From Mycobacteriales bacterium (GTDB lineage: Bacteria; Actinomycetota; Actinomycetes; BP-191), in NCBI GenBank assembly GCA_035714365.1, contig DASTMB010000037.1, positions 62,001 through 126,000 on the forward strand: a DNA stretch of 64,000 bases, read 5' to 3'. The notes beneath the pieces were generated by a model. The model ran no database searches. It was not told where the DNA came from and saw only the letters and a list, made by a program, of their open reading frames with translations. Position 1 is the first letter of the stretch; the number at the start of each line of letters is the position of its first letter. The position numbers and the translations under genes were made by a program. This document shows positions 18,401 to 26,167 of the stretch, piece after piece.

Positions 18401-21400
18401 GTGTCGAAGCGGACCAGCGTCGCGTTCTCGCCGACGAGCAGGCCCATCACCGCGGACGTGTCGTTGAGGAACGGGAACGACAGCCCCATCCCCTGGAACT
18501 TCTGCACGCTCTTGCCGCGCGTCATCGTCCGCGCCAGCTCCTTGCCGGTGCAGCCGGCGGCCGGGCAGTTCGCGAGCTGGACGGTGGACTGCTTGTACGA
18601 CGTGCCCGCCTGCTTGAACGACTTGGTGCAGTCCTTCGGCTGCTTCTTGCCGTCGACGGTGGCGCCGCAGGTGCCCTTCGTCGCGTTCTTCTTGGCGACC
18701 TTGAAGCCGCCCTTCGCCTGCACGCCGTTGCCGTACGCGCCGAGGCCGACGAGCGTGCTCGCCGCCTTCGCCGCGAGGTCGGAGACGAGCTGCACCATGC
18801 CGACGACCGAGCGCACCAGCGCCAGCGGCTTCGCGGCCGCCTGCTCCAGCAGGTCCAGCAGCGTGCCGAGCGACTGGCCGGTCAGCGCGGCGATCTCCTT
18901 CAGCACCGGGATCGGCGCCATGAGGATGTCCGCGACGGTCTTGAACGGCCGGGTCAGCGCGTAGAGCTGCGCCACGATCGGCTGCATGAAGTCGTTGACG
19001 AACGACCCCGCGTCCATCTGGAGGTCGGCGTAGGAGATGTCCGTGAACGCCGTCGCGTCGGCGCCCGCGTCGTTGAGCGCGCCGTGGACGTCGAAGCCGA
19101 CGTGCACGGTGCCCTGCAACGACGGCAGCGTGGTGCCGGCGGGCGAGCCGCCGGTGGTGACGCCGGTGACGAAGTACAGGTCGATGTTGCCGGCCGCGTC
19201 GGCGAGGAACGACGGCAGCGCGAGGCTCGGCGAGGTCAGCGCGTCGAGCGAGATGCGGCCCTTGCCGGCCGGGTCGCCGGCGGCGGCCGGGGAGAGGTCC
19301 AGCGTCGCCTTGAGCTTCAGCCCGGTGCGGTCGGCGTTGGTGCCGTCGGTGGTGGACAGCGGGTCGCCGGTGCCGTCGTAGACGATGCCCTGGAGCAGGC
19401 CGAGCGTCGCCTGGTAGCAGCGGGTGTTGCTGAACCCGCCGTTGGCCGAGCCGGTCTCCGCGGTCTGCCCGGCGGCCGCGCCGGCGGGGACGTTCGCGGT
19501 CGTGCAGGAGCCGGCGTCCGGCAGGTGCACGGACGCGCCGACCTCGAGCGCCGGGTCGGCGGTGCCGCCGGCGGGCGTGACGGTGGTGCCGAGGTACGGG
19601 CCGACGTCGCGGGCCATGCCGAAGTCGAGGTCGTAGGTCCACGCCACCTGGGCGTCGAGGCCGTTGGGGCCGTCGAGCTCGAGGCCGGGCAGGCCGGTGT
19701 CGAACCGCGGCAGGTGGACCGACGCGGCGGCCGGGTCGCAGGTGGCCGAGCTGCAGCCCTGGACCAGCCGCGCGGCCTTCGCGGCGTCGCCGCCGATGGT
19801 GCCGGCGACGCGGACGTCGCTGATGTTCTCGTCCGTGTCGGTGCCGTCGGCGCAGGTGTGCGCGGCGGAGGACGGCGTGAGCCGGCACTCGAGGGTGACG
19901 GTGATGCCGGTGCCGTCGGTGCCGCCGGTGGTGAGGACCTTGAGCAGCGACGTACCGGTGCCGGCGTTGGCGACCGCGTCCTTGACGTAGTGCGCGATGT
20001 CCTTCTTGAACTGCGCGATCGACGTGTAGGCCGGCGGCGCCGTCTCGGCCAGCTCGTCCTCCAGCGCCTGGAGCCCGTCGAGGACGTGCGCGCCGGCGGT
20101 GCGGTCCAGGCCGACCAGCGGGAACGGCTCGGCCGCGAGCGTGCCGTCCAGCCCGTCCTCGACGTACCCCTTGAGCATCCCCATCGCCACGGTCAGCAGC
20201 GAGAACTGGAGCGGCTCGTCGCCCTTCACCGCGTCCTTGAACGTGTCGCCGAGCCCGCCGGCGACCGAGGTCCCGGTCGCGAACGTCGCCTGGTAGGTGA
20301 GGACGCCGAGGTACCGGCCCTCGTCCACGCGCCAGGCGTTGCCGTTCGCCCACGCCTTGCCCGCCGGCGCCGGGCAGGTGAACGACGACGCGGTGACGGC
20401 GGAGACGACGCAGGAGAACGCCGCGCTGTCGTTGCGGACGCGGGTGCCCTTCTTGACGCTGCTCGCCAGGGCGGTAGCCCCGACGACGTTGCCGGCGACG
20501 GAGGCGGCGGTGCCGTGCGGCGCGTCCGGGTCGACGAGCTGCGCGGCGAGGACGGCGCAGGCGTCGCCGACGGTCGCCGTGCCGACGACGTCGCCGCAGG
20601 ACGGCTGGACCAGCGCGCCGTTGGCGGACACGGCCAGGTTGGTGTCGGACGCGTAACCGGCCGGGTCGTCGTCCACGGCGCCGCCGAGGCTCCAGGAGAC
20701 GAGGTTCGCCTTCATGACGCCGGGGCCCTGGATCTCGTAGTAGTCGCCGGCGTCCCACGTCGCGCCGCCGGTGAGGGCGGCGGTGCAGGTGAGCGTGTCC
20801 TTCGTCGCGGACGCGACGACGCAGGTGGCGTTGTCGGTGGTGTTACGCAGCGTGCGGCCGGTCAGCCCCATCGTGTCGAACCCGGCGCCCGGGTCGACCA
20901 GCACCTTCGCGCGGTCGCCGAGGTCGAGGCGGTAGTCGTCGCCCTGCTGCCAGACGGCGCCCCCGGACAGCGCCGTGCCGCTCGTGCAGGCGACGGTCGT
21001 GCCGGTCACCGTGCCGACGGAGCAGGAGGCGTTGCTCTTGGTGAGGTCGGTGACGACCGTGCCGGTGCCGCCCGCGCCGAGGAACGTCGTGAACGCCCGC
21101 GTCGCCGCGTCGGCGGTCGCCGCGCCGGTGCGCGTGGCGTCGGTGAGGACCGCTCCGCGCTCGACCACGAACGACTTCGTCGCGTCCCAGGTGCCGGACG
21201 AGATCGGGCAGTCGGCGGTCGTGGTGGTCGTGTGGGTGGTGGCGGTGACGACGCAGTTCGCGGTGCCCTGGCGGATGACGTCGCCGGCGATCAGCGCGGT
21301 GAAGCCCGGCGCGGCGAGGCCGCTCGCGGTCGCCGTCTTCGCGTTGCCGCCCTGCGAGAGCGCGTACGCCGCGCCGCTGGCCCAGGTGGCGGAGTTGTTC

Positions 21401-24400
21401 AGCGCGCAGGTCAGCGTGTGCTGCGTGATGCCGGTGACGGTGCACGAGTTGCCGCCGCTGGACACGGTCGCGCCGGTCGCGACGCCGATCGACTGGAAGT
21501 CGGTCGCCGGGTCGGAGAGCGTGCCGCCGGTGCTGCCGGACCCGGCGGTGCCGTTGTACGTGAAGCTCGTCAGCGTGCCGGAGACCACGTTGCTCGCGGT
21601 GTGCTTGCCGCTCACCGGCTGGTGCCGGCCGAACAGCCGCGCCGCGCCGCCGAGCGCCAGCGCGATCGAGCCGACGTTGGCGGTGAGGTCGACGGTCGAG
21701 TCGTCGGCGGTGGCGGTGAGGTTCGTGACGCCGGTGTCGGCGCGGACGACGACGTCGCCCGACGGGATGTCCGGTGCCAGCGGCACCGCGAGGCTCACCT
21801 TCGCGTCCGACGCGGTGGTGACGGTGAGCGCGCCGACAGCGCCGCTGTCGCGCGGGATGCCGTGCAGGTCGAGCGAGGTCAGCGGCGACAGGTCCATGCG
21901 GATCGGCGCGTCGAGGCTCGCGGCGCCGTGCCAGGTGACGGCGAGCTGCGCGTGCGGCTTCGCCGCGGTCGTCGTGCCGTCCGGCATCGGGTGCGGGATC
22001 GTCGCGAGCGTCAGCGCGACGTTCGGCGCGGAGAACGTCACGCCGCCGACCGCGGCCGTGCCGCCCATCTCGGCGCCGATCGCGGTGACCAGGTCCTGCA
22101 ACGTCGCGGGCGGCACCGCCGCGGGCGCGACGGCGGTCCACGTCACGCCGCCGTCGGTCACGGTCGCGCCGGCCGTCGTCGGCCAGGCGGGCTCGGTCGC
22201 GCCGGTCGTCCCGGCGACGGTCGCCTTGAACAGCAGCGGCGTCGCGGCCGCCTGCGTCGGCAGCACCAGGTCGTCCGCGGCCGCGGCCTTGGTGGCGTGC
22301 CACGCCGGCGCCTGCGCGGCGACCGGCACCCGCGCGGCGATCGACTTCGCCACGTCGCGCAACGCCGCGAACTGCGGCGTGAGCTGCTTCGGCGCGACGC
22401 CCAGCATCGGCAACGGCGTGACGTAGCCGGGCTCGGTGCTCTGGTCCAGGCGGTTGCTGACGTCGTAGAGGTTCTCGAGCAGCAGCGTGCGCAGCGCGTC
22501 CTGGTCGCCGGAGACCCGCCAGGTGTCGCCCGCGCGCCAGGTGTCGTCGTCGGTGACGGCGGTCGTGACCGGCACGCCGTCTGCGTCGGCGAACGTCGGC
22601 GCGCCGTCCGTTCCGGTCCCGGTGCGCACCGACGCGCGGCGGCCGCCGCTCATGCCGGCCTGCGTGGCGCCGGCGGTCGTGCCGTCGTCGACGGTGCCGG
22701 TGACGTTGCAGGTCAGCGTGTGCGCGTCGGTGACGGTGACGTCCTCGCACGTCGCGCCGGTGGTGGCGTTCTGCAGCGTCGCCGGGAGCTTGGCGCCGGC
22801 CGCGAGGTCGTGGCCGAACGCCGTCGTGAAGTCGGTGTCCGCGTCGGAGAGCGTGACGCCGCTCTTGGTCGCGTTGGTGGCCGTGCCCTCCACGAGCGGC
22901 AGCACGTCGAACAGCCTCAGGTACGTGTCGTACGCGTCGTTGCCGGTCGCGACCGGCTTGGTGGTGGCGCTGAAGTCGTCCCACGCCACGTCGACGGTGG
23001 CCTGGTCGGTGCCGGTCGTGAGCGCCGACAGCGAGCCGCTCGCGGCGACGTCGAACGACGCGTCGAACGACAGCGCGAACGCCGGCGTGACCGCGTCCGG
23101 CAGCGCGAGCAGCCGGCGCAGCGAGACGGCGTCGGCGATGACCGTGCCGTCGTGTCCGGCGACGGTGTGCAGCGGGTCGGTCGCGAGGTCGGCGGCGAGG
23201 ACCGCGCCGGAGCCGCTCGCGGACAGCGCCCACTCGGTGGCGTAGGCGGTGACGCCGAGGTAGCCGACCTTGCCGGCGAACGTCGCGTCGTCGGCCGTGG
23301 CCGTGATCGACGCGACGGAGATCTCGGGACCGCTGCCGAGCCGGGCGTAGTAGCGGTCCGCCTGGCCGTTCAGCTTGTCGGTGTCGAGGTTGGCGAGGTC
23401 CTCCTGGAGCAGCAGGCCGTACGTCGCGTGCAGCGCGACGTCGCCGACGTCGACGGTGACCGGGTTCGCCTGCTCGTCGGTCGGGTCGTCGGGCGTGACG
23501 GCCTTGAGGCCGGACAGGCCGGTGCGCTGCCGCAGCGCGTCGCCGACGTCGAAGCCGGCGCGCATCGACGCCGGGTCGCCGGCGATCGTCACGTCGTAGG
23601 TCAGCGCCTCCTTCGCGGTGTCGTACGCGACGGCGACGGTGGCGCCGTCGAGGTCCGCGAGCGCCGCCTGGAGCTCCTGCGCGCTGCGGATCCGCGGCTC
23701 GGCCGTGAACGACCGCGTCGCCGTCGTGCCGTCCGGCTGCTCCGCCGTCACGTCGAACGTCACCTGCACGTCCGGCTCGCCGTCGACGCCGGTCACCGTG
23801 ATGTTCGTCGTCGGCTGCGGGCCGGCCGTCGTCGCGGTCGTCGCGCCGGCGATGCCGGTGGTGGTGCCGTCGGCGCGGTGCCACGAGACGTTGGCGATCG
23901 GGTCCTTGGTGACCGCCTGGCAGTACCAGGTGGTGCCGGCGAGGTCGCCGCCGGTCGGCGGCTGCGTGTCCGCCTTGCCGCAGACGATCGCGGCGGAGCC
24001 CTGGTGCTCGACCAGCGACTGGAGCTCACCCGCCGGCGAGAACGCGTCGGAGAACCGCTTGTCCAGCAGCGGCAGCCGCGGGTCGATCTTCGCCTGCGCC
24101 GTCGACATCGCCGCCGCGAACTCGGACAGGCCGGTCAGCGCGTCGTCCGCGCCGATTCGCGTGAACGGCTCCAGCCCTTGCAGCGCGACGACCGGCGCGT
24201 TCGGCGCGGGGGCGGCGCTGTCGACGGCGCGGCGGTCGACGTAGGTGGGCGCGCCGGTGTCGGCGTAGGAGACCGTGCCGCCGTGCGTGCCGGACGGCAG
24301 CAGCGACGAGTCGAACGTCAGCGCCACGTCGACCGGCTTCGTCGTGCCCGGCGGGTCGGTCAGCGCGAACGCCGCCCAGTCCGGCAGCAGCGTGCTCGTC

Positions 24401-25206
24401 CACTCCGCCTGCGTCACGCTGCCCGCCGCGTCCGGGTCGGTGAACGTCGTCGCGCCCGTGAGCGCGTACGCCGCCCGCCCGCTCACCGTCACCTCGGTGA
24501 AGCCGTACCGGCCGGTGAACGACAGGTCGTCGTCGTGGCTGTCGCCGTCGGTCGCGAGCGTCATCGTGGCGGCGGCCGGGTCCAGCGACAGGGCGTTGGG
24601 GACGTCGATCGTCGTGCCGTCGGCGGCGACGACGGCCTTGTCCATGCGGAACGGCACGTCCAGCGTCAGCGTCATCCCGACCGGGACCGTGCCGGTGCCG
24701 GCGGCGCCGTGGACGGAGATCGCCGGGCGCGGGTTCACGTCGTCGGGGGCGCTGCCGGGGCGGACGTAGGCGATCGGCACGTCCTGCTCGCCGTGCACCA
24801 CCGCGTGCAGCGTGAACGTCGCGACCGCGCCGTTCACCGTCACCCCGCCGGGGACCGTGTACGTGACGCCGGTCTCCGACGCGTCGCCGATCGTGTCCGC
24901 CAGGTCGGCGTAGTCACCGTCGAACGCCGCCAGCGGCGTCGCCAGCGTGCGGGTGAACAGCGTCGTCAGGCCGAGCACGTCCGCCGGGCTGCGGTCGGTG
25001 AGCGGCAGCTTCGTCGCGAACGCCGGGTCGTCGGCGAGCGCGTCCATCGCGACGGCGAACGTGGCCAGGCCGTGCGCGGTGCCGATCGCCTCCGGGGTGC
25101 CCGGGCTGCCGGTCGCGCTCGCGGCCGGCGCCGGGAGCCCGTAGAGGACGACCGCCCCGGCGAGCAGGGCGGTGACGGCGGTGGACGGGAGCCCGGGCCG
25201 CTTCAT
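12460..25206 (-). CDS. Giant Sec-exported RTX calcium-binding protein
   Basis: The ATG at 25206 follows GAGGAG and gives 4,248 residues with a signal peptide (MKRPGLPSTAVTALLAGAVV, cut near PAASA). Residues about 1-2560 are Ala/Thr/Asp-rich and beta-like, including six Cys-pair modules (residues about 800-1630). One canonical EF-hand follows (DPDHDGKLYLDE, near residue 2385). Residues about 2560-4120 are RTX nonapeptides (GGxGxDxxx), within which a longer unit marked by GDNA or GDNG recurs about nine times. The last 130 residues form a non-RTX cap (VLYGGWQQDALQGD, YNIYYVCEGAYGG, SGFDELSMVF). RTX arrays fold on calcium outside the cell. A surface or S-layer-like structural protein or adhesin is likely; no enzyme domain was recognised. 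Confidence 0.9.
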   Translation of the reverse strand: MKRPGLPSTAVTALLAGAVVLYGLPAPAASATGSPGTPEAIGTAHGLATFAVAMDALADDPAFATKLPLTDRSPADVLGLTTLFTRTLATPLAAFDGDYADLADTIGDASETGVTYTVPGGVTVNGAVATFTLHAVVHGEQDVPIAYVRPGSAPDDVNPRPAISVHGAAGTGTVPVGMTLTLDVPFRMDKAVVAADGTTIDVPNALSLDPAAATMTLATDGDSHDDDLSFTGRYGFTEVTVSGRAAYALTGATTFTDPDAAGSVTQAEWTSTLLPDWAAFALTDPPGTTKPVDVALTFDSSLLPSGTHGGTVSYADTGAPTYVDRRAVDSAAPAPNAPVVALQGLEPFTRIGADDALTGLSEFAAAMSTAQAKIDPRLPLLDKRFSDAFSPAGELQSLVEHQGSAAIVCGKADTQPPTGGDLAGTTWYCQAVTKDPIANVSWHRADGTTTGIAGATTATTAGPQPTTNITVTGVDGEPDVQVTFDVTAEQPDGTTATRSFTAEPRIRSAQELQAALADLDGATVAVAYDTAKEALTYDVTIAGDPASMRAGFDVGDALRQRTGLSGLKAVTPDDPTDEQANPVTVDVGDVALHATYGLLLQEDLANLDTDKLNGQADRYYARLGSGPEISVASITATADDATFAGKVGYLGVTAYATEWALSASGSGAVLAADLATDPLHTVAGHDGTVIADAVSLRRLLALPDAVTPAFALSFDASFDVAASGSLSALTTGTDQATVDVAWDDFSATTKPVATGNDAYDTYLRLFDVLPLVEGTATNATKSGVTLSDADTDFTTAFGHDLAAGAKLPATLQNATTGATCEDVTVTDAHTLTCNVTGTVDDGTTAGATQAGMSGGRRASVRTGTGTDGAPTFADADGVPVTTAVTDDDTWRAGDTWRVSGDQDALRTLLLENLYDVSNRLDQSTEPGYVTPLPMLGVAPKQLTPQFAALRDVAKSIAARVPVAAQAPAWHATKAAAADDLVLPTQAAATPLLFKATVAGTTGATEPAWPTTAGATVTDGGVTWTAVAPAAVPPATLQDLVTAIGAEMGGTAAVGGVTFSAPNVALTLATIPHPMPDGTTTAAKPHAQLAVTWHGAASLDAPIRMDLSPLTSLDLHGIPRDSGAVGALTVTTASDAKVSLAVPLAPDIPSGDVVVRADTGVTNLTATADDSTVDLTANVGSIALALGGAARLFGRHQPVSGKHTASNVVSGTLTSFTYNGTAGSGSTGGTLSDPATDFQSIGVATGATVSSGGNSCTVTGITQHTLTCALNNSATWASGAAYALSQGGNAKTATASGLAAPGFTALIAGDVIRQGTANCVVTATTHTTTTTADCPISSGTWDATKSFVVERGAVLTDATRTGAATADAATRAFTTFLGAGGTGTVVTDLTKSNASCSVGTVTGTTVACTSGTALSGGAVWQQGDDYRLDLGDRAKVLVDPGAGFDTMGLTGRTLRNTTDNATCVVASATKDTLTCTAALTGGATWDAGDYYEIQGPGVMKANLVSWSLGGAVDDDPAGYASDTNLAVSANGALVQPSCGDVVGTATVGDACAVLAAQLVDPDAPHGTAASVAGNVVGATALASSVKKGTRVRNDSAAFSCVVSAVTASSFTCPAPAGKAWANGNAWRVDEGRYLGVLTYQATFATGTSVAGGLGDTFKDAVKGDEPLQFSLLTVAMGMLKGYVEDGLDGTLAAEPFPLVGLDRTAGAHVLDGLQALEDELAETAPPAYTSIAQFKKDIAHYVKDAVANAGTGTSLLKVLTTGGTDGTGITVTLECRLTPSSAAHTCADGTDTDENISDVRVAGTIGGDAAKAARLVQGCSSATCDPAAASVHLPRFDTGLPGLELDGPNGLDAQVAWTYDLDFGMARDVGPYLGTTVTPAGGTADPALEVGASVHLPDAGSCTTANVPAGAAAGQTAETGSANGGFSNTRCYQATLGLLQGIVYDGTGDPLSTTDGTNADRTGLKLKATLDLSPAAAGDPAGKGRISLDALTSPSLALPSFLADAAGNIDLYFVTGVTTGGSPAGTTLPSLQGTVHVGFDVHGALNDAGADATAFTDISYADLQMDAGSFVNDFMQPIVAQLYALTRPFKTVADILMAPIPVLKEIAALTGQSLGTLLDLLEQAAAKPLALVRSVVGMVQLVSDLAAKAASTLVGLGAYGNGVQAKGGFKVAKKNATKGTCGATVDGKKQPKDCTKSFKQAGTSYKQSTVQLANCPAAGCTGKELARTMTRGKSVQKFQGMGLSFPFLNDTSAVMGLLVGENATLVRFDTGTFGVTTSLSYSWGPFMAGPVPVDISIGGTIGLSARFAVGYDTRGIMNMLKQERDAFDPSALVDGIFIDDLDAAGTDVDEIQLTFVVTLGASVSISIFKVGLYGGVGITIGFDLVDPDHDGKLYLDEIEEFLDNPICLFKVQGLLDFFFGFFVEVDLKLWSKRWDVELFRLKPPIKLFEVECARTTPDLAVAEGANLRLNIGDGTAPDGHTYAFNRHYKSTRTQEKFVVRQLAPYDATKATPVQVEFSGLVQTDSVPVGGRLVADAGSNNDVVELASGATEAGVEIPFEVPATVGGGSGDDKLTTGAGGDTVTGGTGADKIVTGAGDDTADGGDEDDTVDGGLGNDTVSGGAGNDRVSGSAGGDRVDGDGGDDTLTGGPGLNATQAATARTRNPDLTEAGAAALLDGDDTLVGGLGNDTLSGHFGNDTLLGGAFASTACTASTSGDGDDQLDGEAGDDTLAGDAGDDRLSGSSGNDTLCGGAGHDLLEGDTATSTTPGDDTLRGGSGNDRLLARGGADVLDGGTGDDLLDAGPGDDRATGGAGADAVDAGDGSDIVLGDTGTIPTTAVVATAGSDVKSLVTSDSGADATAGTTPIVCRPSANVVTGGLLDLDGDGAADSGRFLGHRVTAGVVRNEDGTAFDGTLGDRVVTTGLVQGGAASVAGLATALRAGNGASSDCVVGGAGNDAVLAGPGDDTVLGDAGRDYVAGDAGNDYLRGYQDADELDGGAGGDDVYGDTGNDVATGGAGNDTVHGGIGNDTAYGGPGDDTVSGEDGTDILVGGSPTAATADGADTVDGGADNDVIAGDNAAPDTAHTGVTLHDLGTASFAGNDVLGGQTGDDTIYGQGGDDTIHGHEQNDALYGNAGADTIDGNGGNDLIAGGTAQDGVADGGDTIHGNQGTDTIYGDNGVPATATFHDGAGADTIYGDEADDTIYGQGGGDTISGNAGNDRIAGGSGAAGHADGGDTIHGNDGTDTVLGDNGVPATLTFHDGDGNDVVHGDAQDDLVFGQGGADTIDGDAGNDRLAGGSGAAAHDDGGDTIHGGDGTDAIAGDNATISATFAVTPLDLRTGGATVGSEAGDDTITGDAANDTIYATGGADDVHGNDGDDYVEGGSGADTIHGDAGTDRIIGGSSTADVADSGDTIDGDADRDVVAGDNATIGATGAVALLDVRTHGGTTSYEAGGDTIHGDGGDDTVYGQSGDDTVTGDDGADYLEGNGGADTIHGNAGTDRITGGSGVDNGGANGALRELRDAPDAGDTIGGDGDADVATGDNARLDANGTVTLYDEDVSGEQVPPADVSGGDTMTGDAGTDRLYGQGGDDTMSGGTENDVMEGNTGADTMAGDAGDDDLAGGTMRDGKIRDGGVPGPNATTRGDTMSGGDGVDVLLGDNGTVTGAGATARWTFFDLDPAAGPHPAADLSGPDTMSGDAGTDWVLGQGGDDTISGGTEDDRVQGGPGADTVTGDAGADDVVGGSAVHYVGTVLTALPGRADGGDTIAGNDGADVVVADNGRIDRTGATDPNTGAAVRTVTLFDVQVAGQAAQPANAAGADTVTGGTGRDLVFGGGADDTLHGDAGDDHVEGGAGADTLTGDADDDDLVGGGSPLANGVVRLTAPAATAAATVTNLADGNDTIDGGTGEDAVLADNGVVARTLSALGAWTYHAAPFGEVPRRVVQAPVAHEVAGAFGNDTVTGGAGHDELHGELGNDTVSGDAGDDAVLGDLGLVTPSVNGTAAGQNGRAQKVLTDSAGFLNETVYATGSLQRDVALYDLATGGTDVLDGGTGNDSVHGGAGNDTLTGNAGATDAHPGLTTFCPTTIAATCDRDALFGDDGDDWLWGGLDKDHVYGGYGTDHLDVVRPGTANPKAKFVGPDVLYGGWQQDALQGDLSSPSPNMLDKLIDSTGSYNIYYVCEGAYGGASVVRTPSPSMQSTLQALATADGATAVTTKGSSGFDELSMVFTNEFSQNSSPTFLDSPGNFTCG
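13300..16090 (-). repeat. RTX super-repeat block inside the giant protein gene
   Basis: Beyond the 27-nt RTX period, a larger unit recurs about nine times. Each unit has a GGDTIxG stretch, then GxDxVxGDN(A/G), a 20-35 residue non-RTX insert often ending TLxD, then further RTX repeats with YGQGGDD and GxDRIxGGS. The inserts diverge towards the C-terminus (left end). The copies explain the highly periodic DNA; it is protein-coding and not a tandem satellite or CRISPR. Confidence 0.7.
20320..22810 (-). repeat. Six Cys-pair beta modules inside the giant protein gene
   Basis: Six segments share the pattern Gxx(L/V), 5-10 residues, CxVxx(V/I)Txx(T/S)(L/F)TC, then Wxx(G/N)xx(Y/W/F)xV. Examples are SFTCPAPAGKAWANGNAW, DTLTCTAALTGGATWDAGDY and HTLTCALNNSATWASGAAY. 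In each, two Cys lie roughly 12-16 residues apart and could form one disulfide per module. Confidence 0.6.
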
Positions 25207-25427
25207 TGCTTCTCCTCGGTGGCCCCCGCACGTGTGGTGCGTTCGTACAAGCGCGGGGGGTGCCCGGGGAGGCGGCGCGGCCGATCTGGTCACTGTTCGT
25301 GACGAAGATCACCCGGCTGGGGGCGCCGGGTGTGGGCAGGACGGGCCATTGCGACCGCGGCCCCGTCACCGTTCGTGGTCGCGGCGTCACGAGACGCCGT
25401 GTGGCCCGCGACGGCAGAATGCTCGGC

Positions 25428-25500
25428 GGGCCGGTAGCTCAACTGGCAGAGCAGCAGCCTTTTAAGCTGTGGGTTGAGGGTTCGATCCCCTCCCGGCCCA
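25428..25500 (+). tRNA. tRNA-Lys (anticodon TTT)
   Basis: The 73-nt sequence folds as a cloverleaf. The acceptor stem GGGCCGG pairs with CCGGCCC and the discriminator is A. The D-stem is GCTC/GAGC and the T-loop is TTCGATC. The anticodon loop is CTTTTAA with anticodon TTT. The 3' CCA is partly present (ACC follows). It is transcribed away from the giant RTX gene. Confidence 0.96.
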
Positions 25501-25507
25501 CCCTTCG

Positions 25508-26074
25508 TCAGGAGGCGGTGAAGGCCACGTCCTTCGCCTCGACCGTGCCGGCCGTGCGGCCCGGCGCCTTCTGGTCGCTCCAGTACATGTTGGTGTGCGC
25601 GATCACCTGGTCCGGCGGCGGCGCGCCCCACTCGGTCAGGTCCTCGGTGGTGTGCGCGTCGCTGACCAGCGTCGCGTCGTAGCCGCGGGCGAGCGCGCCG
25701 TGGATGGTCGAGCGGATGCACATGTCGGTCTGCGCCCCGCACACCACCAGGTGACCGACCCCCAGGTCGGCGAGCACGTTCTCCAGCGTCGTGTCCTCGA
25801 ACGAGTCGCCGTAGCTCTTCTCGACCAGCGGCTCCGCCTCGTCCGGCGCCAGCTCCGGCACGATCCGCCACTCGTCGCTGCCCCGCGCCAGCCCGGCGTC
25901 GTTGTGCTGGACCCAGACGACCGGCACCCGCTCCTGGCGCGCCTTCTCCACCAGGTCCGCGACGTTCGCGACGACGGCGTCGCGCGCGTGCGCGCCGGCG
26001 ACCACGCCGTTCTGGACGTCGACCACGAGCAGGGCGGTGTTCGGGCGGTTCTCCAAGGTCGTCATGACACCCAT
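25508..26074 (-). CDS. Isochorismatase-like cysteine hydrolase
   Basis: The protein is 188 residues from the ATG at 26074; an ATG at 26065 (MTTLEN) is also possible, and neither has a strong ribosome binding site. The Asp-Lys-Cys triad of the family is D19 (LLVVDVQNG), K86 (EKSYGDSF) and C119 (TDMCIRSTIHGALARGYDAT). Members hydrolyse C-N or ether bonds in small molecules such as nicotinamide, ureidoacrylate or isochorismate. No neighbouring pathway points to the substrate. The 3' end lies 8 nt from the convergent tRNA-Lys gene. Confidence 0.9.
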   Translation of the reverse strand: MGVMTTLENRPNTALLVVDVQNGVVAGAHARDAVVANVADLVEKARQERVPVVWVQHNDAGLARGSDEWRIVPELAPDEAEPLVEKSYGDSFEDTTLENVLADLGVGHLVVCGAQTDMCIRSTIHGALARGYDATLVSDAHTTEDLTEWGAPPPDQVIAHTNMYWSDQKAPGRTAGTVEAKDVAFTAS

Positions 26075-26139
26075 GACACCCCAGCCGCCCCGTTCACTGC
26101 AACGCCGGGGGAAACCGGGACCGGGCGACGCCTGCTGCG

Positions 26140-26145
26140 TAGGCT
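26140..26145 (+). promoter_or_regulatory. -10 box of the Roco gene
   Basis: TAGGCT lies 22 nt before the GTG at 26168. Transcription would start near 26152 and leave a short leader with AACGGGGG as a weak ribosome binding site. No clear -35 box is seen. Confidence 0.4.
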
Positions 26146-26167
26146 GACGGCAGCGAACGGGGGTGCG

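Noticed and set aside
16724-20758. Second large minus-strand frame inside the RTX gene
   Set aside because: It is in a different frame from the true RTX sequence and shows only Arg-rich low complexity; the RTX frame has clear domains.
14158-25302. Very long open frame (3,714 codons) on the plus strand opposite the RTX gene
   Set aside because: It is almost entirely Arg, Ala, Val, Gly, Asp in runs without domains. It is the antisense of an RTX gene in very GC-rich DNA, where stop codons are rare.
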